From Bryobacterales bacterium KBS 96 (GTDB lineage Bacteria > Acidobacteriota > Terriglobia > Bryobacterales > Bryobacteraceae): DNA of 64,000 nucleotides. The stretch is from positions 4,579,357-4,643,356 of the forward strand of contig KB906767.1 of the NCBI GenBank assembly GCA_000381625.1. Direction: 5' to 3'. The notes beneath the pieces were generated by a model. It was given only the letters and a program-made list of their open reading frames with translations. It searched no databases and had not been told where the DNA came from. This document shows, in pieces, positions 8,718 to 19,756 of this stretch; position 1 is the stretch's first letter, and every line of letters starts with the position of its first letter. The translations under genes were made by a program, and so were the position numbers.

Positions 8718-9828
8718 TATCGGTCACTTTCCACAGAGTACGGGCCGGCACAAATAAAACCTGGAGTCCCCGCACAGTGGCCGCCATCAGCATCACAAAT
8801 GTGTGGCTTGGCGACGAGATTCGCTTCAAAAGGATATGTTGTGGAACCTTGGAATCGAGCGCCGCCAGAAGATAGAAAGAGATCTGCAGGCAAACCAGAA
8901 TCGTGCTCCACGGACCCGGAAACAGGAAACTGGCCGCCAGCATCATGGTCAGCAGCCAAGGCAATAGCAAGCGCCCGAACTTGTAAGAAAGAAAGTGCCA
9001 CAAAAGGCGATTACGGCGGGTGAGCAACACCGGTAGCCGCAGCATGATCTGGTAGTTACCGCCGAGTGTCCGAACTTTGCGCCCAAACTCGCGCGCGGAG
9101 GTCATCGGGTACTCGGTGGCTCGCGCCGCGGGCTCGACAATCAGCCGGTATCCCCGCAGGAAGGCCGTCATCGGAAGATATACGTCGTCGAGCAGTATGT
9201 CTTCCGGCAGCGGCACAAACAGGCTGCGTCGAATCGCATAAAACGGCCCAGTCGCGCCAAACATCGAATCGATCTCGCTTAGTTTCTCGCGAATCCAGCT
9301 CTCGTATCTCCAATAGAGCCGGATATCGGCCTCGTCCCGAGAGGTTCCTTCCCGAACCACCAACACTCCACTAACGACGCCTACTTCCGAATCCTCGAAG
9401 CAAGCCGCCATCGTCCGAAGACTCTCTGGCTGAAGCTGCTGCCGGATATCGGTCATCAGCAGAATTTGACCTGACGCGCGCGCAACTCCGGTGTTCAAGG
9501 CCGTCGGTTTGCCAGAGTGCGGTATCGAGATCAAATGGAGAGACTCGTTTTGAAATCGCCGAACCAGTGCTTCGGTGTCATCCGTGCAGCCATCGGCCAC
9601 GACGATTACCTCGAGGCGTCCAAGAGGATAATCCAGCGCAAACACGGACTCCAGCTTTTCCTCGACAAATCGACCGCCGTTATGAACGGGGATGATGACC
9701 GAGACGATGGGGAGTTTCGATCCCTTCTTTACCGGCCGGCGACGACGACGCGCCAGAAAGCCTAACGCAACGGGATATCCTGCGAGAACGTAAAGGATGC
9801 ACCCTGCGCACACCAGAAAGAGCAGCAT
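8698..9828 (-). CDS. membrane-bound glycosyltransferase family 2 protein
   Basis: A 376-residue processive-type GT-A enzyme. An N-terminal membrane helix is followed by the GT2 domain (VSVIIPVHNGG near residue 45; VVADGCTDDTEALV near residue 80; LLDDVYLP near residue 210) and C-terminal membrane helices. The classical DxD is replaced by a TDIRQ segment, as in some family members. It is the first gene of a GT2-GT4-dtd operon. An inverted repeat GTTCAC/GTGAAC (9836-9856) lies eight bases upstream of the start and might be an operator. Confidence 0.88.
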   Translation of the reverse strand: MLLFLVCAGCILYVLAGYPVALGFLARRRRRPVKKGSKLPIVSVIIPVHNGGRFVEEKLESVFALDYPLGRLEVIVVADGCTDDTEALVRRFQNESLHLISIPHSGKPTALNTGVARASGQILLMTDIRQQLQPESLRTMAACFEDSEVGVVSGVLVVREGTSRDEADIRLYWRYESWIREKLSEIDSMFGATGPFYAIRRSLFVPLPEDILLDDVYLPMTAFLRGYRLIVEPAARATEYPMTSAREFGRKVRTLGGNYQIMLRLPVLLTRRNRLLWHFLSYKFGRLLLPWLLTMMLAASFLFPGPWSTILVCLQISFYLLAALDSKVPQHILLKRISSPSHTFVMLMAATVRGLQVLFVPARTLWKVTDIGPLDS

Positions 9829-9927
9829 TCCGAGCGTTCACAATCATATCGTGAACACAGGGGCATGGTACAGGACTACTAGAACTAATTTATTGTTAGC
9901 TGGAAAACTTTCCGTGAAGGTTAGAGC

Positions 9928-11256
9928 TTAAGCAATGCCGAGCTTCCGCTGCATCTGCTCCAGCGACACTCCCTTTGTTTCCGGATAGAGGAAGAGTACG
10001 ACGAAGAACTGCAGCACCATCATGAACGAGAAGAAGACAAACGGCGCTCCCCCTGATGACGCAGCCATCAAGGGGAAAATACCGGAGATTAAGGCGTTCA
10101 TGAACCAATGCGCGAAAGTGCCGAGGCTCTGTCCCTTTGCTCGGACCCGGTTCGGAAATACTTCACTGATAAAAACCCAAATCACGGCGCCTTGAGAGAA
10201 AGCGAAGAAGGCAATGTACCCGATCAGCAGCCAAACCAGAAGATTATCGTGCGTATTGGTGAGGAAGATACCGGCAACGCCCGCCATACACGCCGCGGTT
10301 CCGACGGAGCCGATCAACAGCAGCTTTTTTCGTCCCACGCGATCGATGATGGACATTGCAATGACCGTGGCGATCAGGTTAGTGGCGCCGATCGCCACGG
10401 ATTGCAAGTCGCCCGACATCTTGCTAAACCCCGCCTTCGCGAAAATGTCATTCAGGTAGTAGAGAATTACGTTAATTCCCGACAACTGGTTGAACATCGC
10501 GATGGATACGGCAAGAAAGATCGGTAACCGGTACTTGCGCGTGAATAGCGGCTCGCTTCCGCGGCCGTGTTCGGCATCGATCGATTGGACGATATCCTGC
10601 AGTTCCGTTTCAAAGTCTTTTTCACCACTCAGCTTCAAAACGTCTCGCGCTTCATCGACGCGGCGTTTTTTAACCAGCCACCGCGGGCTGCGCGGGATGC
10701 CAAACAGCATCGCTAAAAAGAAAGCGGCCGGAATACCCGAGACGCCCAGTTCCCAGCGCCACTCCGCCAGCCCGAACTGCATTTGCCCGATGACGAAATT
10801 CGAGAAGTAAGCGAGCAATATTCCGAACACAATGTTGAATTGGAAGAAGCCCACCAGGCGGCCGCGCCACTTTGCGGGAGCGATTTCGGCAATATACATG
10901 GGCCCGAGCACCGATGAGCCGCCAATCCCCAGTCCGCCGATGAAGCGGAAGGCCACGAGCGCATCCCAGTTCCAGGCGAAGGCGCATCCGAGAGCCGACA
11001 CCAGGTACAGCACCGCCATAATGCGCAGGCTGTCGCGGCGTCCGTAGCGATCTCCCGGCAGGCCCGCGAGCATTGCGCCGATGATAGTGCCGTAAAGCGC
11101 GCTGGCTACGGTAAATCCGAGCAGGCCGGGAGTCAAATGAAACGCCTGCGTCAGGTCGTGCGTGGTCCCCGCAATGACCGCCGTGTCGAAGCCAAACAGC
11201 AATCCTCCGAGGGCAGCAACTATGGTGCTCTTGACCAGATAGCCGTTCAGTTCCAT
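9928..11256 (-). CDS. MFS sugar porter
   Basis: A 442-residue major facilitator transporter of the sugar porter family, expected to have 12 membrane helices. Diagnostic motifs are GGLLFGFDTAVIAG in helix 1, DRYGRR in loop 2-3, PRSPRWL before the central loop, NQLSGINVILYY in helix 7, and the C-terminal PETKGVSLEQM. The substrate is probably a hexose or pentose taken up by proton symport (family knowledge). It stands alone between the glycosyltransferase operon and an SDR gene. Confidence 0.93.
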   Translation of the reverse strand: MELNGYLVKSTIVAALGGLLFGFDTAVIAGTTHDLTQAFHLTPGLLGFTVASALYGTIIGAMLAGLPGDRYGRRDSLRIMAVLYLVSALGCAFAWNWDALVAFRFIGGLGIGGSSVLGPMYIAEIAPAKWRGRLVGFFQFNIVFGILLAYFSNFVIGQMQFGLAEWRWELGVSGIPAAFFLAMLFGIPRSPRWLVKKRRVDEARDVLKLSGEKDFETELQDIVQSIDAEHGRGSEPLFTRKYRLPIFLAVSIAMFNQLSGINVILYYLNDIFAKAGFSKMSGDLQSVAIGATNLIATVIAMSIIDRVGRKKLLLIGSVGTAACMAGVAGIFLTNTHDNLLVWLLIGYIAFFAFSQGAVIWVFISEVFPNRVRAKGQSLGTFAHWFMNALISGIFPLMAASSGGAPFVFFSFMMVLQFFVVLFLYPETKGVSLEQMQRKLGIA

Positions 11257-11336
11257 GAGATCTCCCGAACCAGGGTGTTACGCCGGATGGCGCGCAAGGT
11301 TTCGACTGTAGCACAGTTGATAAACATACCCGCCGC

Positions 11337-12161
11337 TCAAACTCCGTAATGACCTCTCATTACTTTCTCAACCAGAGAATACGGAGCAATCCGCTTCAGC
11401 AAGACCGCCGCGCGCTGCGAAGCTGGCCCGACCGTGTAGCGAAACCGCGGGTTCGCGGTAGTCACGATCTTGTAAACCAACCGGGCGACCCGTTCCGGCC
11501 CGGGATTCGATTGCTCATCGGCGGCCATGCGCGCGACCGCGCGGTGAAATCGATCGCGATAGGGCGAATTGCCGGACGATTCGTCCGTCGGACGCCGGTT
11601 TTCAGTGAACGACGTTTTGTGGTCGCCGGGCTCAACGATGACAACTCGAATTCCGAAATCCTTCACTTCCATCCGCAGAGACTCACTCAATCCCTCCAGC
11701 GCGAATTTTGAGGCGCTATATAGGCCCTGGTAAGGTATGGCGATCAAGCCGCCGATGGATCCGATATTGACGATGTAGCCCGACCCGCGCTCGCGCATCG
11801 CCGGAAGCACCGCCCGGCAGATACGCAGCACGCCGAAAAAGTTCACTTCGAGCTGCGTCCGGGCCTCCTCGATGGATGTCTCCTCAATAGCTCCGGCGAT
11901 ACCGATTCCGGCGCTATTCACCACAATGTCAATTCGCCCTTCGCGTTGGAGAAGGAAGCCGACCGCCTGCTTTACCGAGACATCGCGGGTGATGTCCATC
12001 GAAAGATGAATGACGCCGTTATCCCCGGCATTGCTCGCGCCGGCGGCACGACGGGAAACTCCATAAACGCGATGTCCACGTTGCGACAAGAAACGCGCGC
12101 AGGTTTCGCCGATGCCGGACGACGCCCCGGTCACCAGAACCACTCGCTGATCGGCCATCAT
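11337..12161 (-). CDS. SDR family oxidoreductase
   Basis: A classical short-chain dehydrogenase/reductase of 274 residues. It has the NAD(P)-binding VTGASSGIGETCA at the N-terminus, NSAGIG near residue 87, and the catalytic YSASK near residue 150. The ATG at 12161 is preferred because GGAG lies about seven bases upstream; a GTG at 12173 also exists. The substrate is unknown. It is divergent from comEC across about 135 bases. Confidence 0.9.
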   Translation of the reverse strand: MMADQRVVLVTGASSGIGETCARFLSQRGHRVYGVSRRAAGASNAGDNGVIHLSMDITRDVSVKQAVGFLLQREGRIDIVVNSAGIGIAGAIEETSIEEARTQLEVNFFGVLRICRAVLPAMRERGSGYIVNIGSIGGLIAIPYQGLYSASKFALEGLSESLRMEVKDFGIRVVIVEPGDHKTSFTENRRPTDESSGNSPYRDRFHRAVARMAADEQSNPGPERVARLVYKIVTTANPRFRYTVGPASQRAAVLLKRIAPYSLVEKVMRGHYGV

Positions 12162-12298
12162 GATCTGCTCCACGGTAACATCGCCCGCAGAGGAAGCCGT
12201 TCAGCGCTAAAAATTGTCAATCGGAGGACACCACCTAACGTCCACGGTAGGACTGCCAACCACCTGGAGAATCGGGAGGATGTAAACCCACTAATCTG

Positions 12299-14809
12299 TT
12301 GGTGCAACGTGAACCGCTGCTGCTCCCGGTCCTGGCGCTTTCGGCGGGAATTCTTGCCGGACATTTCAACTATTTCACGGCCCGTGAGCTGATTTGGCCG
12401 CTGACGGCGGCCCTTCTGCTGATCGTCGTCTGCCTTGCCTGGCGAAGCGCCGGGCGCTTACGGCTAGCCTGCGTGCTGCTGGCGATTGCAATGGCGGGCA
12501 TTGCCACTCAGGTTGCTCACCGGCAGCAAACGCTGCCAAAGCTGAATGTCTCCGATGGCGAAACGGTTCTTTTGGATGGCTGCGTTGTCGATCCGCCGGT
12601 GTTCTCGCCGGACAAAGCGCAATTCACTCTTCAACTTGCTCCAGGAGCGGAGGCGCGCGTTTCCGTGCTGCTCAAAGGCGATGGGGCGCTCCCGATCGAT
12701 TACGGGCAACGCATCGAAGCGGTGGCCAAGATACGCAGTCCCCACAATTTCCAGAACCCTGGCGAATTCGACTATGCCGCTTGGCTGGCGAACCAGCATA
12801 TCTATTGGACCGCTTCGGTCCATGCTCCGCAGGACATTCACGTCCAGCCGGGCCGTTGTGGTCATCGTGCTCTAGCGTGGCTGTTTTCCGCGCGCACCTG
12901 GGCGCTGAACAGGTTGGATGGGCTGTACCCAGGAGACCACGAAACGGGACTGCTCTTGAAGGCGATATTGCTGGGCCAGACTGTGGGCGTCGAGCGCCGG
13001 TGGACGAGCGATTTCCGGCTCACCGGCACCTATCACGCGCTGGTTATCTCCGGCCAGCACGTATCGGTGCTGGCGATCACTTTACTGTTTTTACTCCGGC
13101 TCCTGAACTTCGGCCGCATTCCTTCTCTCGCGGTAGCGGCAGGCGCAAGCTGGCTTTACGCATTCGTTTCCGGATGCAGTGCGCCGGTGGTTCGCGCGGC
13201 GGGAGGCTTCACGCTGTTTCTGATCGCCAGCTATTTGTTCCGCCGGCTCCGCATCATCAACACGCTTGCGGTGGTTGCTTTCGCCTATCTCGTCTTCGAT
13301 CCAAAGCAACTGTTCGATGCGAGCTTTCAACTGTCGTTCCTCTCCGCGGCAGCGCTGGCTGCGTTTGCAATACCGCTGATGGAGCGATGGACGGAGCCGC
13401 TGCGCATGGCCGCATCCTCGCCCGACCGGATGCAAGCCGATATGCGGCAGGACGCTCGCATCGCGACGTGGCGCGTCGAATTGCGGCTGCTTGCCGAAAC
13501 ACTACGGCTTTGGACGCGGCTGCCGAACAAGGCCTCGCTTGTGATTGTAGGCGGCGCCGCGCGAGTATTGGTTTTTGTCGCCGAAGCGATGATTGTCTCG
13601 GCCTGCATTCAGTTTGGTCTCGCGCTGCCGATGGCAAGTTATTTTCACCGGGTCTCGTTTACTGGGCTCGCCGCCAATGTGATCGTTGTGCCGCTGCTTT
13701 CGGTGGTCGTGCCGGTCGGGTTTGCCGCCATTTTCACGGGCTGGCAGTGGCTTGGCGCCATCGCGGCTTTCTGCCTGCACGCCGCCGAGTCGGTTGCGGC
13801 ATGGCACGTGAAGTTCGAACCCGGATGGCGCATCGCCGCTCTGCCGGTTTGGGTCGGCCTCGCGTTCACGGCGTCTCTAGTCTTGCTCGCGCTCTCGTTA
13901 CGGCGAAAGAACCGGCTCACGCCTCTGGTTGCGGTCCTGAGCATTGGATTATTCGGGATCATGTACTGGCAGCCGTGGAGGCCGGATCTCGTGCCTGGAT
14001 GGCTCGAGATCTCCGCCATTGATGTGAGCCAGGGCGACAGTCTGTTTGTTGCATTTCCAAACGGGCAAACCATGCTGATCGATGGCGGCGGATTTCCCGG
14101 TATGAGCCGTATGACGCGCAAGCCCAATCTGGATATCGGCGAGGATGTGGTCTCGCCATATCTGTGGTCCAGGAAGATTCGCAGGCTGGATTACGCGGTG
14201 CTGACGCACGGGCACTCCGATCATATGGCGGGAATGGGGGCTGTGCTAGACAACTTCCGGCCCCGCGTATTGTGGATCGGCGTGGAGCCGGAGACTCCCG
14301 CATGGCGAGCGCTTCGCGAGAAAGCGCTGCGCGATGGCGTTCGGATTCAGGTGCTGGGAAGCACAACGCCGCCATTTCAGATTGGCCGCGCAACGGTGAC
14401 GGTGCTGGCGCCCCTACCGGACTACCAGCCCGGCGATATTGCCGCGAATGACGACTCGCTGGTGCTCCAAATTGCTTTGGGCCGGCGCAGCGTTTTGCTG
14501 ACAGGCGACGCGGAAAAGCCGATTGAGCGAGAACTGCTCTCCGCAAGAAAATTGCAACCGGTCACGCTATTGAAAGCCGGCCACCACGGAAGCCGGACAT
14601 CAAGTTCCGAAGCCTTCATCGAGGCGGTACGCCCGGAATTCACGATGATTTCAGACGGGTATCTGAACCAGTTTCATCATCCGCACCCGGAGGTGCTGAA
14701 GCGTTTCGCCGAACATCACACGATGGTGCTGCGCACCGATCGCGAGGGGCTGCTGACGTTCCGGACAGACGGCGAGCGAGTAGAAGTGGCGGCGGAAAAG
14801 TGGGAATAG
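12299..14809 (+). CDS. comEC: competence protein ComEC/Rec2, DNA uptake channel
   Basis: Inner-membrane channel that takes single-stranded DNA into the cell during natural transformation. The 836 residues follow the full family layout: an N-terminal soluble domain after two helices, a polytopic competence domain (about residues 210-500), and a C-terminal metallo-beta-lactamase domain. That last domain has SQGDSLFVAFPNGQTMLIDG, the metal-binding VLTHGHSDHMAG, LLTGDAE and KAGHHGSRTS. The start is weak: TTG at 12299 or GTG at 12302, with GGGAGG about 20 bases upstream. No other competence gene is adjacent. Confidence 0.94.
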   Translation: MVQREPLLLPVLALSAGILAGHFNYFTARELIWPLTAALLLIVVCLAWRSAGRLRLACVLLAIAMAGIATQVAHRQQTLPKLNVSDGETVLLDGCVVDPPVFSPDKAQFTLQLAPGAEARVSVLLKGDGALPIDYGQRIEAVAKIRSPHNFQNPGEFDYAAWLANQHIYWTASVHAPQDIHVQPGRCGHRALAWLFSARTWALNRLDGLYPGDHETGLLLKAILLGQTVGVERRWTSDFRLTGTYHALVISGQHVSVLAITLLFLLRLLNFGRIPSLAVAAGASWLYAFVSGCSAPVVRAAGGFTLFLIASYLFRRLRIINTLAVVAFAYLVFDPKQLFDASFQLSFLSAAALAAFAIPLMERWTEPLRMAASSPDRMQADMRQDARIATWRVELRLLAETLRLWTRLPNKASLVIVGGAARVLVFVAEAMIVSACIQFGLALPMASYFHRVSFTGLAANVIVVPLLSVVVPVGFAAIFTGWQWLGAIAAFCLHAAESVAAWHVKFEPGWRIAALPVWVGLAFTASLVLLALSLRRKNRLTPLVAVLSIGLFGIMYWQPWRPDLVPGWLEISAIDVSQGDSLFVAFPNGQTMLIDGGGFPGMSRMTRKPNLDIGEDVVSPYLWSRKIRRLDYAVLTHGHSDHMAGMGAVLDNFRPRVLWIGVEPETPAWRALREKALRDGVRIQVLGSTTPPFQIGRATVTVLAPLPDYQPGDIAANDDSLVLQIALGRRSVLLTGDAEKPIERELLSARKLQPVTLLKAGHHGSRTSSSEAFIEAVRPEFTMISDGYLNQFHHPHPEVLKRFAEHHTMVLRTDREGLLTFRTDGERVEVAAEKWE

Positions 14810-14831
14810 ACCATAGACCGGGCATCCCCGT

Positions 14832-14862
14832 CCCCTACCCGATTTGTAGTTCTGCGTAGGGG
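14832..14862. terminator. hairpin between comEC and nuoD
   Basis: CCCCTAC pairs with GTAGGGG in the 78-base gap between the convergent comEC and nuoD genes. Reading the minus strand, the word GTAGGGGACGG followed by ATG is also found at 47913, so this may be a repeat-derived hairpin rather than a dedicated terminator. Confidence 0.35.
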
Positions 14863-14887
14863 CGCGGATGTGCGATTATTCATCCGC

Positions 14888-16015
14888 TTACCGGTCCACT
14901 TCTCCCAGCACGATATCGATGGTTCCAATGATCGCCACCACATCGGCCAACAGCGCGCCCTTAGCCATCTTCTCCAGCGCCTGCAAATTCAGAAATGAGG
15001 GAGGCCGAACACGCACTCGGTACGGTTGCGTCGTGCCATCGCTCACGATGAAATAGCCGAGTTCGCCTTTTGGCGCCTCAATCGAAACATAAACCTCGCC
15101 GGTTGCCGGTTTCAGCACTTTCGGCACTTTCGCGAGAATGGGCCCCGTGGGAAGGCGATCCACTGCCTGCTGGACGATCCGCACGGATTGGCGCATTTCT
15201 TCCATGCGGACGACGTAACGGTCGAAGCTATCTCCGCTCTCGCGTGTCGGGATTTCGAAATCGTACTGCTCATATCCGGAGTAAGGCTGCGCTTTGCGGA
15301 GATCCCACTTGACGCCGGAGGCTCGCAAGAGAGGACCCGTCACGCTGTAACGTTTGCAATCTTCAGCCGTTAGGACTCCGATGCCGCGCAAGCGATCGAC
15401 CCAGATACGGTTTTTGGTCAGCAGTTCGTCGTATTCATCGAACTTCGGTTTGATGTACTCGCAAAATGCTCTGACCTGTTCCTCGAAACCATCGTAAAGC
15501 TCGTATTGCAGGCCGCCAATGCGGAACGCATGCGTTGTCAGCCGGGCGCCGCAGTAGTTTTCAAAAATTTTGAGGATTTCCTCGCGCTCGCGAAACGTGT
15601 AGAACAGCGGCGTGATGGCGCCAATGTCGAGCGCGTGCGTGCCGAGCCACAAAAGGTGGCTCGCGATGCGGTTCAACTCCGTGAGGATCACGCGCGCTGT
15701 TTGCGCTCGGGGCGGGGCCGTCGCGCCGATCAGTGTTTCGACGGCCAGGCAGAACCCAAGCCCGTTCGACACGGCCGCCACGTAGTCCATCCTGTCCACG
15801 TACGGCACAAACATCGTGTATGTACGATTCTCGGCGATCTTTTCGACTCCGCGGTGGAGATAGCCGATGACGCATTCGACATCCCGGACGCGTTCGCCAT
15901 CCAGTTTCAGAACCAGGCGCAGCACGCCATGAGTGGAAGGGTGCTGCGGTCCCATGTTGAGGACCAGTTCGGAACTCTCGAGATAATCGCCCTCGGTGGG
16001 AATCGTGTCGTTCAT
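14888..16015 (-). CDS. nuoD: NADH-quinone oxidoreductase subunit D
   Basis: The 49-kDa-type subunit of respiratory complex I, forming part of the quinone-binding site with NuoB and NuoC. Family motifs are [15 protein letters not shown] near residue 20, GYLHRGVEK near residue 55, and the C-terminal [12 protein letters not shown]. The start at 16015 ([10 protein letters not shown], 375 residues) is chosen because it overlaps the nuoC stop as ATGA; the frame opens to 16051. No other nuo gene is nearby. Confidence 0.95.
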   Translation of the reverse strand: MNDTIPTEGDYLESSELVLNMGPQHPSTHGVLRLVLKLDGERVRDVECVIGYLHRGVEKIAENRTYTMFVPYVDRMDYVAAVSNGLGFCLAVETLIGATAPPRAQTARVILTELNRIASHLLWLGTHALDIGAITPLFYTFREREEILKIFENYCGARLTTHAFRIGGLQYELYDGFEEQVRAFCEYIKPKFDEYDELLTKNRIWVDRLRGIGVLTAEDCKRYSVTGPLLRASGVKWDLRKAQPYSGYEQYDFEIPTRESGDSFDRYVVRMEEMRQSVRIVQQAVDRLPTGPILAKVPKVLKPATGEVYVSIEAPKGELGYFIVSDGTTQPYRVRVRPPSFLNLQALEKMAKGALLADVVAIIGTIDIVLGEVDR

Positions 16016-16563
16016 TGCCCGCTCTCGATGCCGAGATTGCTCTGCACCCACTCGTTATCCATCCCGATGATGGAGGCATCCTTTCGAAGCGGGAACCCGC
16101 GCCATTCGTCGGGCATCAGGATGCGCTTCAGATTCGGGTGGCCGGTAAACGTCACGCCAAACATGTCGTAAACTTCGCGCTCCAGCCAGTTGGCTCCTTC
16201 AAAAATGGAAGTAATCGAAGGCACAGGTTCATTCTCACCGGCGCGTGTCTTGATGCGAATCCGCTCGTTCCGGGTGAAGCTGTAGAGAATGTAGATGAGT
16301 TCGAAGCGCGCCGGGTCCTTCGGGCGGTCGACTGCCGTAAGGTCGGTCAAAAAATCGAACTGCTCTTCGTCGCGCAGGAAGCGGACGATGCCGGCGATGA
16401 TTCCCGCGGGCGCGGTGACGAAGTTTTGGCCTAGATACGTCTGGTAACTAAGCCCGTGTCCGGAAAATGTTTGCTCCAGACGTTCCGGCAGCGCTCCCTC
16501 CCACAGAGTGGACTGCATGGGAGCAGCCCCGACTGGCGGACGAGGTGGATGGGTGTCCGGCAT
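16012..16563 (-). CDS. nuoC: NADH-quinone oxidoreductase subunit C
   Basis: The 30-kDa-type subunit of the complex I peripheral arm. The signature [20 protein letters not shown] lies near residue 125 of 183, followed by [17 protein letters not shown]. The first 20 residues are Pro-rich and extra. GAGG stands just upstream of the ATG. It is coupled to nuoD through ATGA. It lies 61 bases downstream of infB on the same strand, behind a strong hairpin. Confidence 0.95.
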   Translation of the reverse strand: MPDTHPPRPPVGAAPMQSTLWEGALPERLEQTFSGHGLSYQTYLGQNFVTAPAGIIAGIVRFLRDEEQFDFLTDLTAVDRPKDPARFELIYILYSFTRNERIRIKTRAGENEPVPSITSIFEGANWLEREVYDMFGVTFTGHPNLKRILMPDEWRGFPLRKDASIIGMDNEWVQSNLGIESGQ

Positions 16564-16572
16564 AAACCTCGA

Positions 16573-16599
16573 AAGCCGGCCGAAAGGTCCGGCCGGCTT
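16573..16599 (-). terminator. hairpin between infB and nuoC
   Basis: AAGCCGGCCG pairs perfectly with CGGCCGGCTT (10 bp, 7-base loop) in the gap after the infB stop. The minus-strand tail TCGAGGTTT is only weakly T-rich. It may terminate or attenuate the rimP-nusA-infB message before nuoC. Confidence 0.55.
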
Positions 16600-16624
16600 G
16601 GATTTTGAAAATGGCGCCGTCGCG

Positions 16625-19600
16625 CTAGGCCGACAGCGTCGGAGCCATGCGCTCCATCATAAACGCCTCAATGATGTCCCCCACCTGAACACCGTTGTAG
16701 TTCACGATGGAGATACCACACTCCAGCCCGGCTTTCACCTCGCTGGCGTCGTTCTTGAAACGTTTGAGCGCCTCGATTTTGCCCCGGTGAACCACGTCGC
16801 CACCGCGAAGCACGCGCACTTCGCTGTTTGCCCGGATGGCCCCGTCGGTTACGAAGCACCCCGCGACAACGCCGATCTTGGAGATCCTGAATGTCTCGCG
16901 AATCTCGGCATGGCCCTGAATGACTTCCCGGAAGACCGGCTCAAGCATGCCGGTCATCGCCAGTCTCACCTCGTCGATGAGCTCATAAATGATGCTGTGC
17001 TGGCGGATATCGACTTTCTGCTGCTCGGCAACGGACTGCGCGCTCCGTTCGGGTTTGACGTTAAAGCCGATGATGACGGCTTGCGATGCCGAAGCGAGCA
17101 GAACATCGTCTTCGGTGATCGCCCCCACGCCCGCGCGCAGAACACGGACGCGAATCTTATCGGTAGATAGCTGCTGCAGCGTGTCGGTGAGCACTTCGGC
17201 CGTTCCGCCAACGTCAGCCTTCACGATAAGGTTGAGATCCTTTAGATCGCCTTCCTTGAACTGTTTCGCCAAGGAATCGAGAGTCGCCACGCGGGCGCCT
17301 TTGGCCATGGCGACCTCACGCGCTTTGGATTCGCGATACGTAACGATCTGTTTCGCTTTGGCCGTATCGGTCACGACCTGCAGCGTGTCGCCGACTTCCG
17401 GCAGATCGTCAAAGCCGATCACCTCCACCGGCATCGATGGTTCGGCGTCCTTGGCTGCATTTCCACGATCGTCGAACATCGCGCGGACCTTACTGAAATT
17501 GGATCCGCAGATAAAGAAATCTCCGGCGCGCAACGTGCCGTTGCGAACCAGAACGGTAGCAACCGGCCCGCGACCTTTATCGAGCTTGGCTTCGAGAACC
17601 GTAGCAAGCGCGGGCCGGCCAGGGTTCGCCTTCAAATCCTGTAGATCGGCGACCAGAAGGATCATCTCAAGCAAAAGATCCAGGTTCTGCTTGGCTTTGG
17701 CCGAGACGGGCACCATGACGGTGTCGCCGCCCCAGTCTTCCGCCAGCAGTCCGCGATCGGAAAGCTGCTGCTTGATGCGGTCCGGCTGAGCGCCGGGCTT
17801 GTCGATCTTGTTGATGGCAACCAGCATGGGCACACCGGCCGCTTTTGCGTGGTCGATCGCTTCGAGCGTTTGAGGCATCACGCCATCGTCGGCCGCCACG
17901 ACCAGCACTACGATATCGGTTACCTTTGCGCCGCGGGCGCGCATGCGCGTAAACGCCTGGTGGCCCGGAGTATCGATGAAAACGATCTTCCGGCCGTTCT
18001 TCTCGACGTGATAAGCGCCGATATGTTGCGTGATGCCGCCGGCCTCGCGGTCGGCGACGCGCGTTTCGCGAATGGCGTCGAGCAGCGACGTTTTGCCGTG
18101 ATCGACGTGCCCCATGACGGTCACAATCGGCGCACGCCTCACAAGGTCGTGCTCTTCTTCGGCGAGTTCGATATCTTGCGTCGACTCTTCTTCGAAGGAA
18201 ATCTTGTTGGTGGAAGCTCCGAACTCACGCGAGATCTCCTCGGCGAGTTTCACATCCAGCGTCTGATTGATGGTCGCGAAAATCTTACGTTCGACCAGTT
18301 TCTTGATAACCAGATTCGCCTTAACCCCGAGCTTTTCGGAGAGTTCCTTGACGGTAATGCCTTCCGCGACCGTGATTTCACGATCAATCGGCGGCGGCGG
18401 CGTTATCTGAGAGCGTTTGGGCGCGCGTTGGCGAAGTATCCCCTCTTCACGATCCTCGGGCCTCGGACGCGGGCGTCCGCCCGGCTTGCCCTGATGGCGG
18501 CGCTGATCGGTTGGCGGCGGGGTCGCCGATTCCGGCCGCAACGGGGTCGTCGGATGCATCGGCCGCTGGCCGGGCCGCCGTGGTCCGAAGGGTTGCGACG
18601 GCAGGCCTGGGCCGCCTCGAAGTTGCGGTTGGCCGGGACGCATCGGAGCGCGGAAAATTGGTTGACCTGGCGTCGGAGCGCCTGGCCTGGGCGCGGTCGG
18701 ACGAGGGGCGCCGGGCATGGGGCTACGGGGTTGCTGTTGTTGCAGGCGCGCGAGTACGTCCGCTCGGGGAGGCACAACCGGGCGTGCTGCGGGCTGGCCA
18801 ACGAGCCGTGTGCTCGGCGGGCGCGGCGCAATCGGAGCGCCGGGAATCAGATTGGGCCGGGACGGACCCGGCGGTCTCGGCACCGGAGCACCTGGAACGG
18901 CCGGAGCCGAAGGCGCACCTGGAAGGACTACATGTGTTGGAGGAGTCTGCTGGCTGCCGGCCCCGGTGGATTTCGCCTGTACCGGCGGATGCGCGGGACT
19001 TGCCGGTTGAGCGGGACCGACCGGCTGAGTCGGGCGCGGCGGCCGCGCAGGCGTACCCAGCGCCGGCCGAGGTAGATCGGGCGGCAGCGGCTGCCGCGGA
19101 CCCGTGGGCGGCAAACCGGAGCGCATCGGTGGCGCGATCGGACGCGCGGGCACCGCAATCGAGCGGTTCACCGGCCCCGGTTGCGAAGACCCACTGGCAA
19201 GCGGAGGATGTATAGCGCCACCACTCCCCTGGACGGGGGGCCGCAAAGGCTGAAATGGACGTGGTCTCTCCGGTTCCGGAGCGGCTGCTTCCGGCGCTTG
19301 GGGCGGCCCGGGGACACGCTCTTGCTCTTGTGGAGGATGCTCCCGAACCGGGGGCTTTACCGCCGGTTGGATGGGGGCCGGTCTGGCCGCGGGGGCCGGA
19401 GTTGCCGCACGCGCCGGCTCTTCTTCTTCCGCCGGCGGCTCCGCCACGGCAACCGAGGTTTCCGTCATCTTTTCCTTGGACCGGGCAGTTTCCGTTTCAG
19501 CACCGGCATACTTCTCCGCATCGTGGCCGCCGTTTCGGCCCACAACTTCTCCAACGAGCCGATGCCGCACTTCAAGGGCGACATCCTCGTCGATCGAGCT

Positions 19601-19708
19601 GGAATGCGTCTTCTTCTCGTTTACTCCAAATTCCGGGAGTAGGTCGAGGATGACGCCGGGTTTTACTTCAAGTTCCCGGGCCAGCTCGTTTATCCGAATT
19701 TTCTTCAT
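16625..19708 (-). CDS. infB: translation initiation factor IF-2
   Basis: GTPase that brings initiator tRNA to the ribosome. The 1,027 residues comprise: an N-terminal IF2N domain ([16 protein letters not shown]); a very long Pro/Ala/Gly/Arg-rich linker (about residues 95-420); a second IF2N-like domain ([15 protein letters not shown]); the G domain with [17 protein letters not shown] and NKID; then the beta-barrel and C-terminal tRNA-binding domains. The low-complexity linker explains the many spurious open frames on the other strand. It is the third gene of rimP-nusA-infB. Confidence 0.97.
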   Translation of the reverse strand: MKKIRINELARELEVKPGVILDLLPEFGVNEKKTHSSSIDEDVALEVRHRLVGEVVGRNGGHDAEKYAGAETETARSKEKMTETSVAVAEPPAEEEEPARAATPAPAARPAPIQPAVKPPVREHPPQEQERVPGPPQAPEAAAPEPERPRPFQPLRPPVQGSGGAIHPPLASGSSQPGPVNRSIAVPARPIAPPMRSGLPPTGPRQPLPPDLPRPALGTPARPPRPTQPVGPAQPASPAHPPVQAKSTGAGSQQTPPTHVVLPGAPSAPAVPGAPVPRPPGPSRPNLIPGAPIAPRPPSTRLVGQPAARPVVPPRADVLARLQQQQPRSPMPGAPRPTAPRPGAPTPGQPIFRAPMRPGQPQLRGGPGLPSQPFGPRRPGQRPMHPTTPLRPESATPPPTDQRRHQGKPGGRPRPRPEDREEGILRQRAPKRSQITPPPPIDREITVAEGITVKELSEKLGVKANLVIKKLVERKIFATINQTLDVKLAEEISREFGASTNKISFEEESTQDIELAEEEHDLVRRAPIVTVMGHVDHGKTSLLDAIRETRVADREAGGITQHIGAYHVEKNGRKIVFIDTPGHQAFTRMRARGAKVTDIVVLVVAADDGVMPQTLEAIDHAKAAGVPMLVAINKIDKPGAQPDRIKQQLSDRGLLAEDWGGDTVMVPVSAKAKQNLDLLLEMILLVADLQDLKANPGRPALATVLEAKLDKGRGPVATVLVRNGTLRAGDFFICGSNFSKVRAMFDDRGNAAKDAEPSMPVEVIGFDDLPEVGDTLQVVTDTAKAKQIVTYRESKAREVAMAKGARVATLDSLAKQFKEGDLKDLNLIVKADVGGTAEVLTDTLQQLSTDKIRVRVLRAGVGAITEDDVLLASASQAVIIGFNVKPERSAQSVAEQQKVDIRQHSIIYELIDEVRLAMTGMLEPVFREVIQGHAEIRETFRISKIGVVAGCFVTDGAIRANSEVRVLRGGDVVHRGKIEALKRFKNDASEVKAGLECGISIVNYNGVQVGDIIEAFMMERMAPTLSA

Positions 19709-19756
19709 AGAGGAGACTGCAGTTAACTCCTTACACTACGGCACTTTGTAGGCTGG

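Noticed and set aside
12394-14022. 542-codon frame overlapping comEC in another frame
   Set aside because: Arg/Ala/Gly-rich shadow of a GC-rich real gene; comEC has full domain support.
17849-19653. Several long plus-strand frames opposite infB, up to 408 codons
   Set aside because: They are antisense shadows of the Pro/Arg/Gly-rich IF-2 linker; translations are Arg-rich low complexity without any domain.
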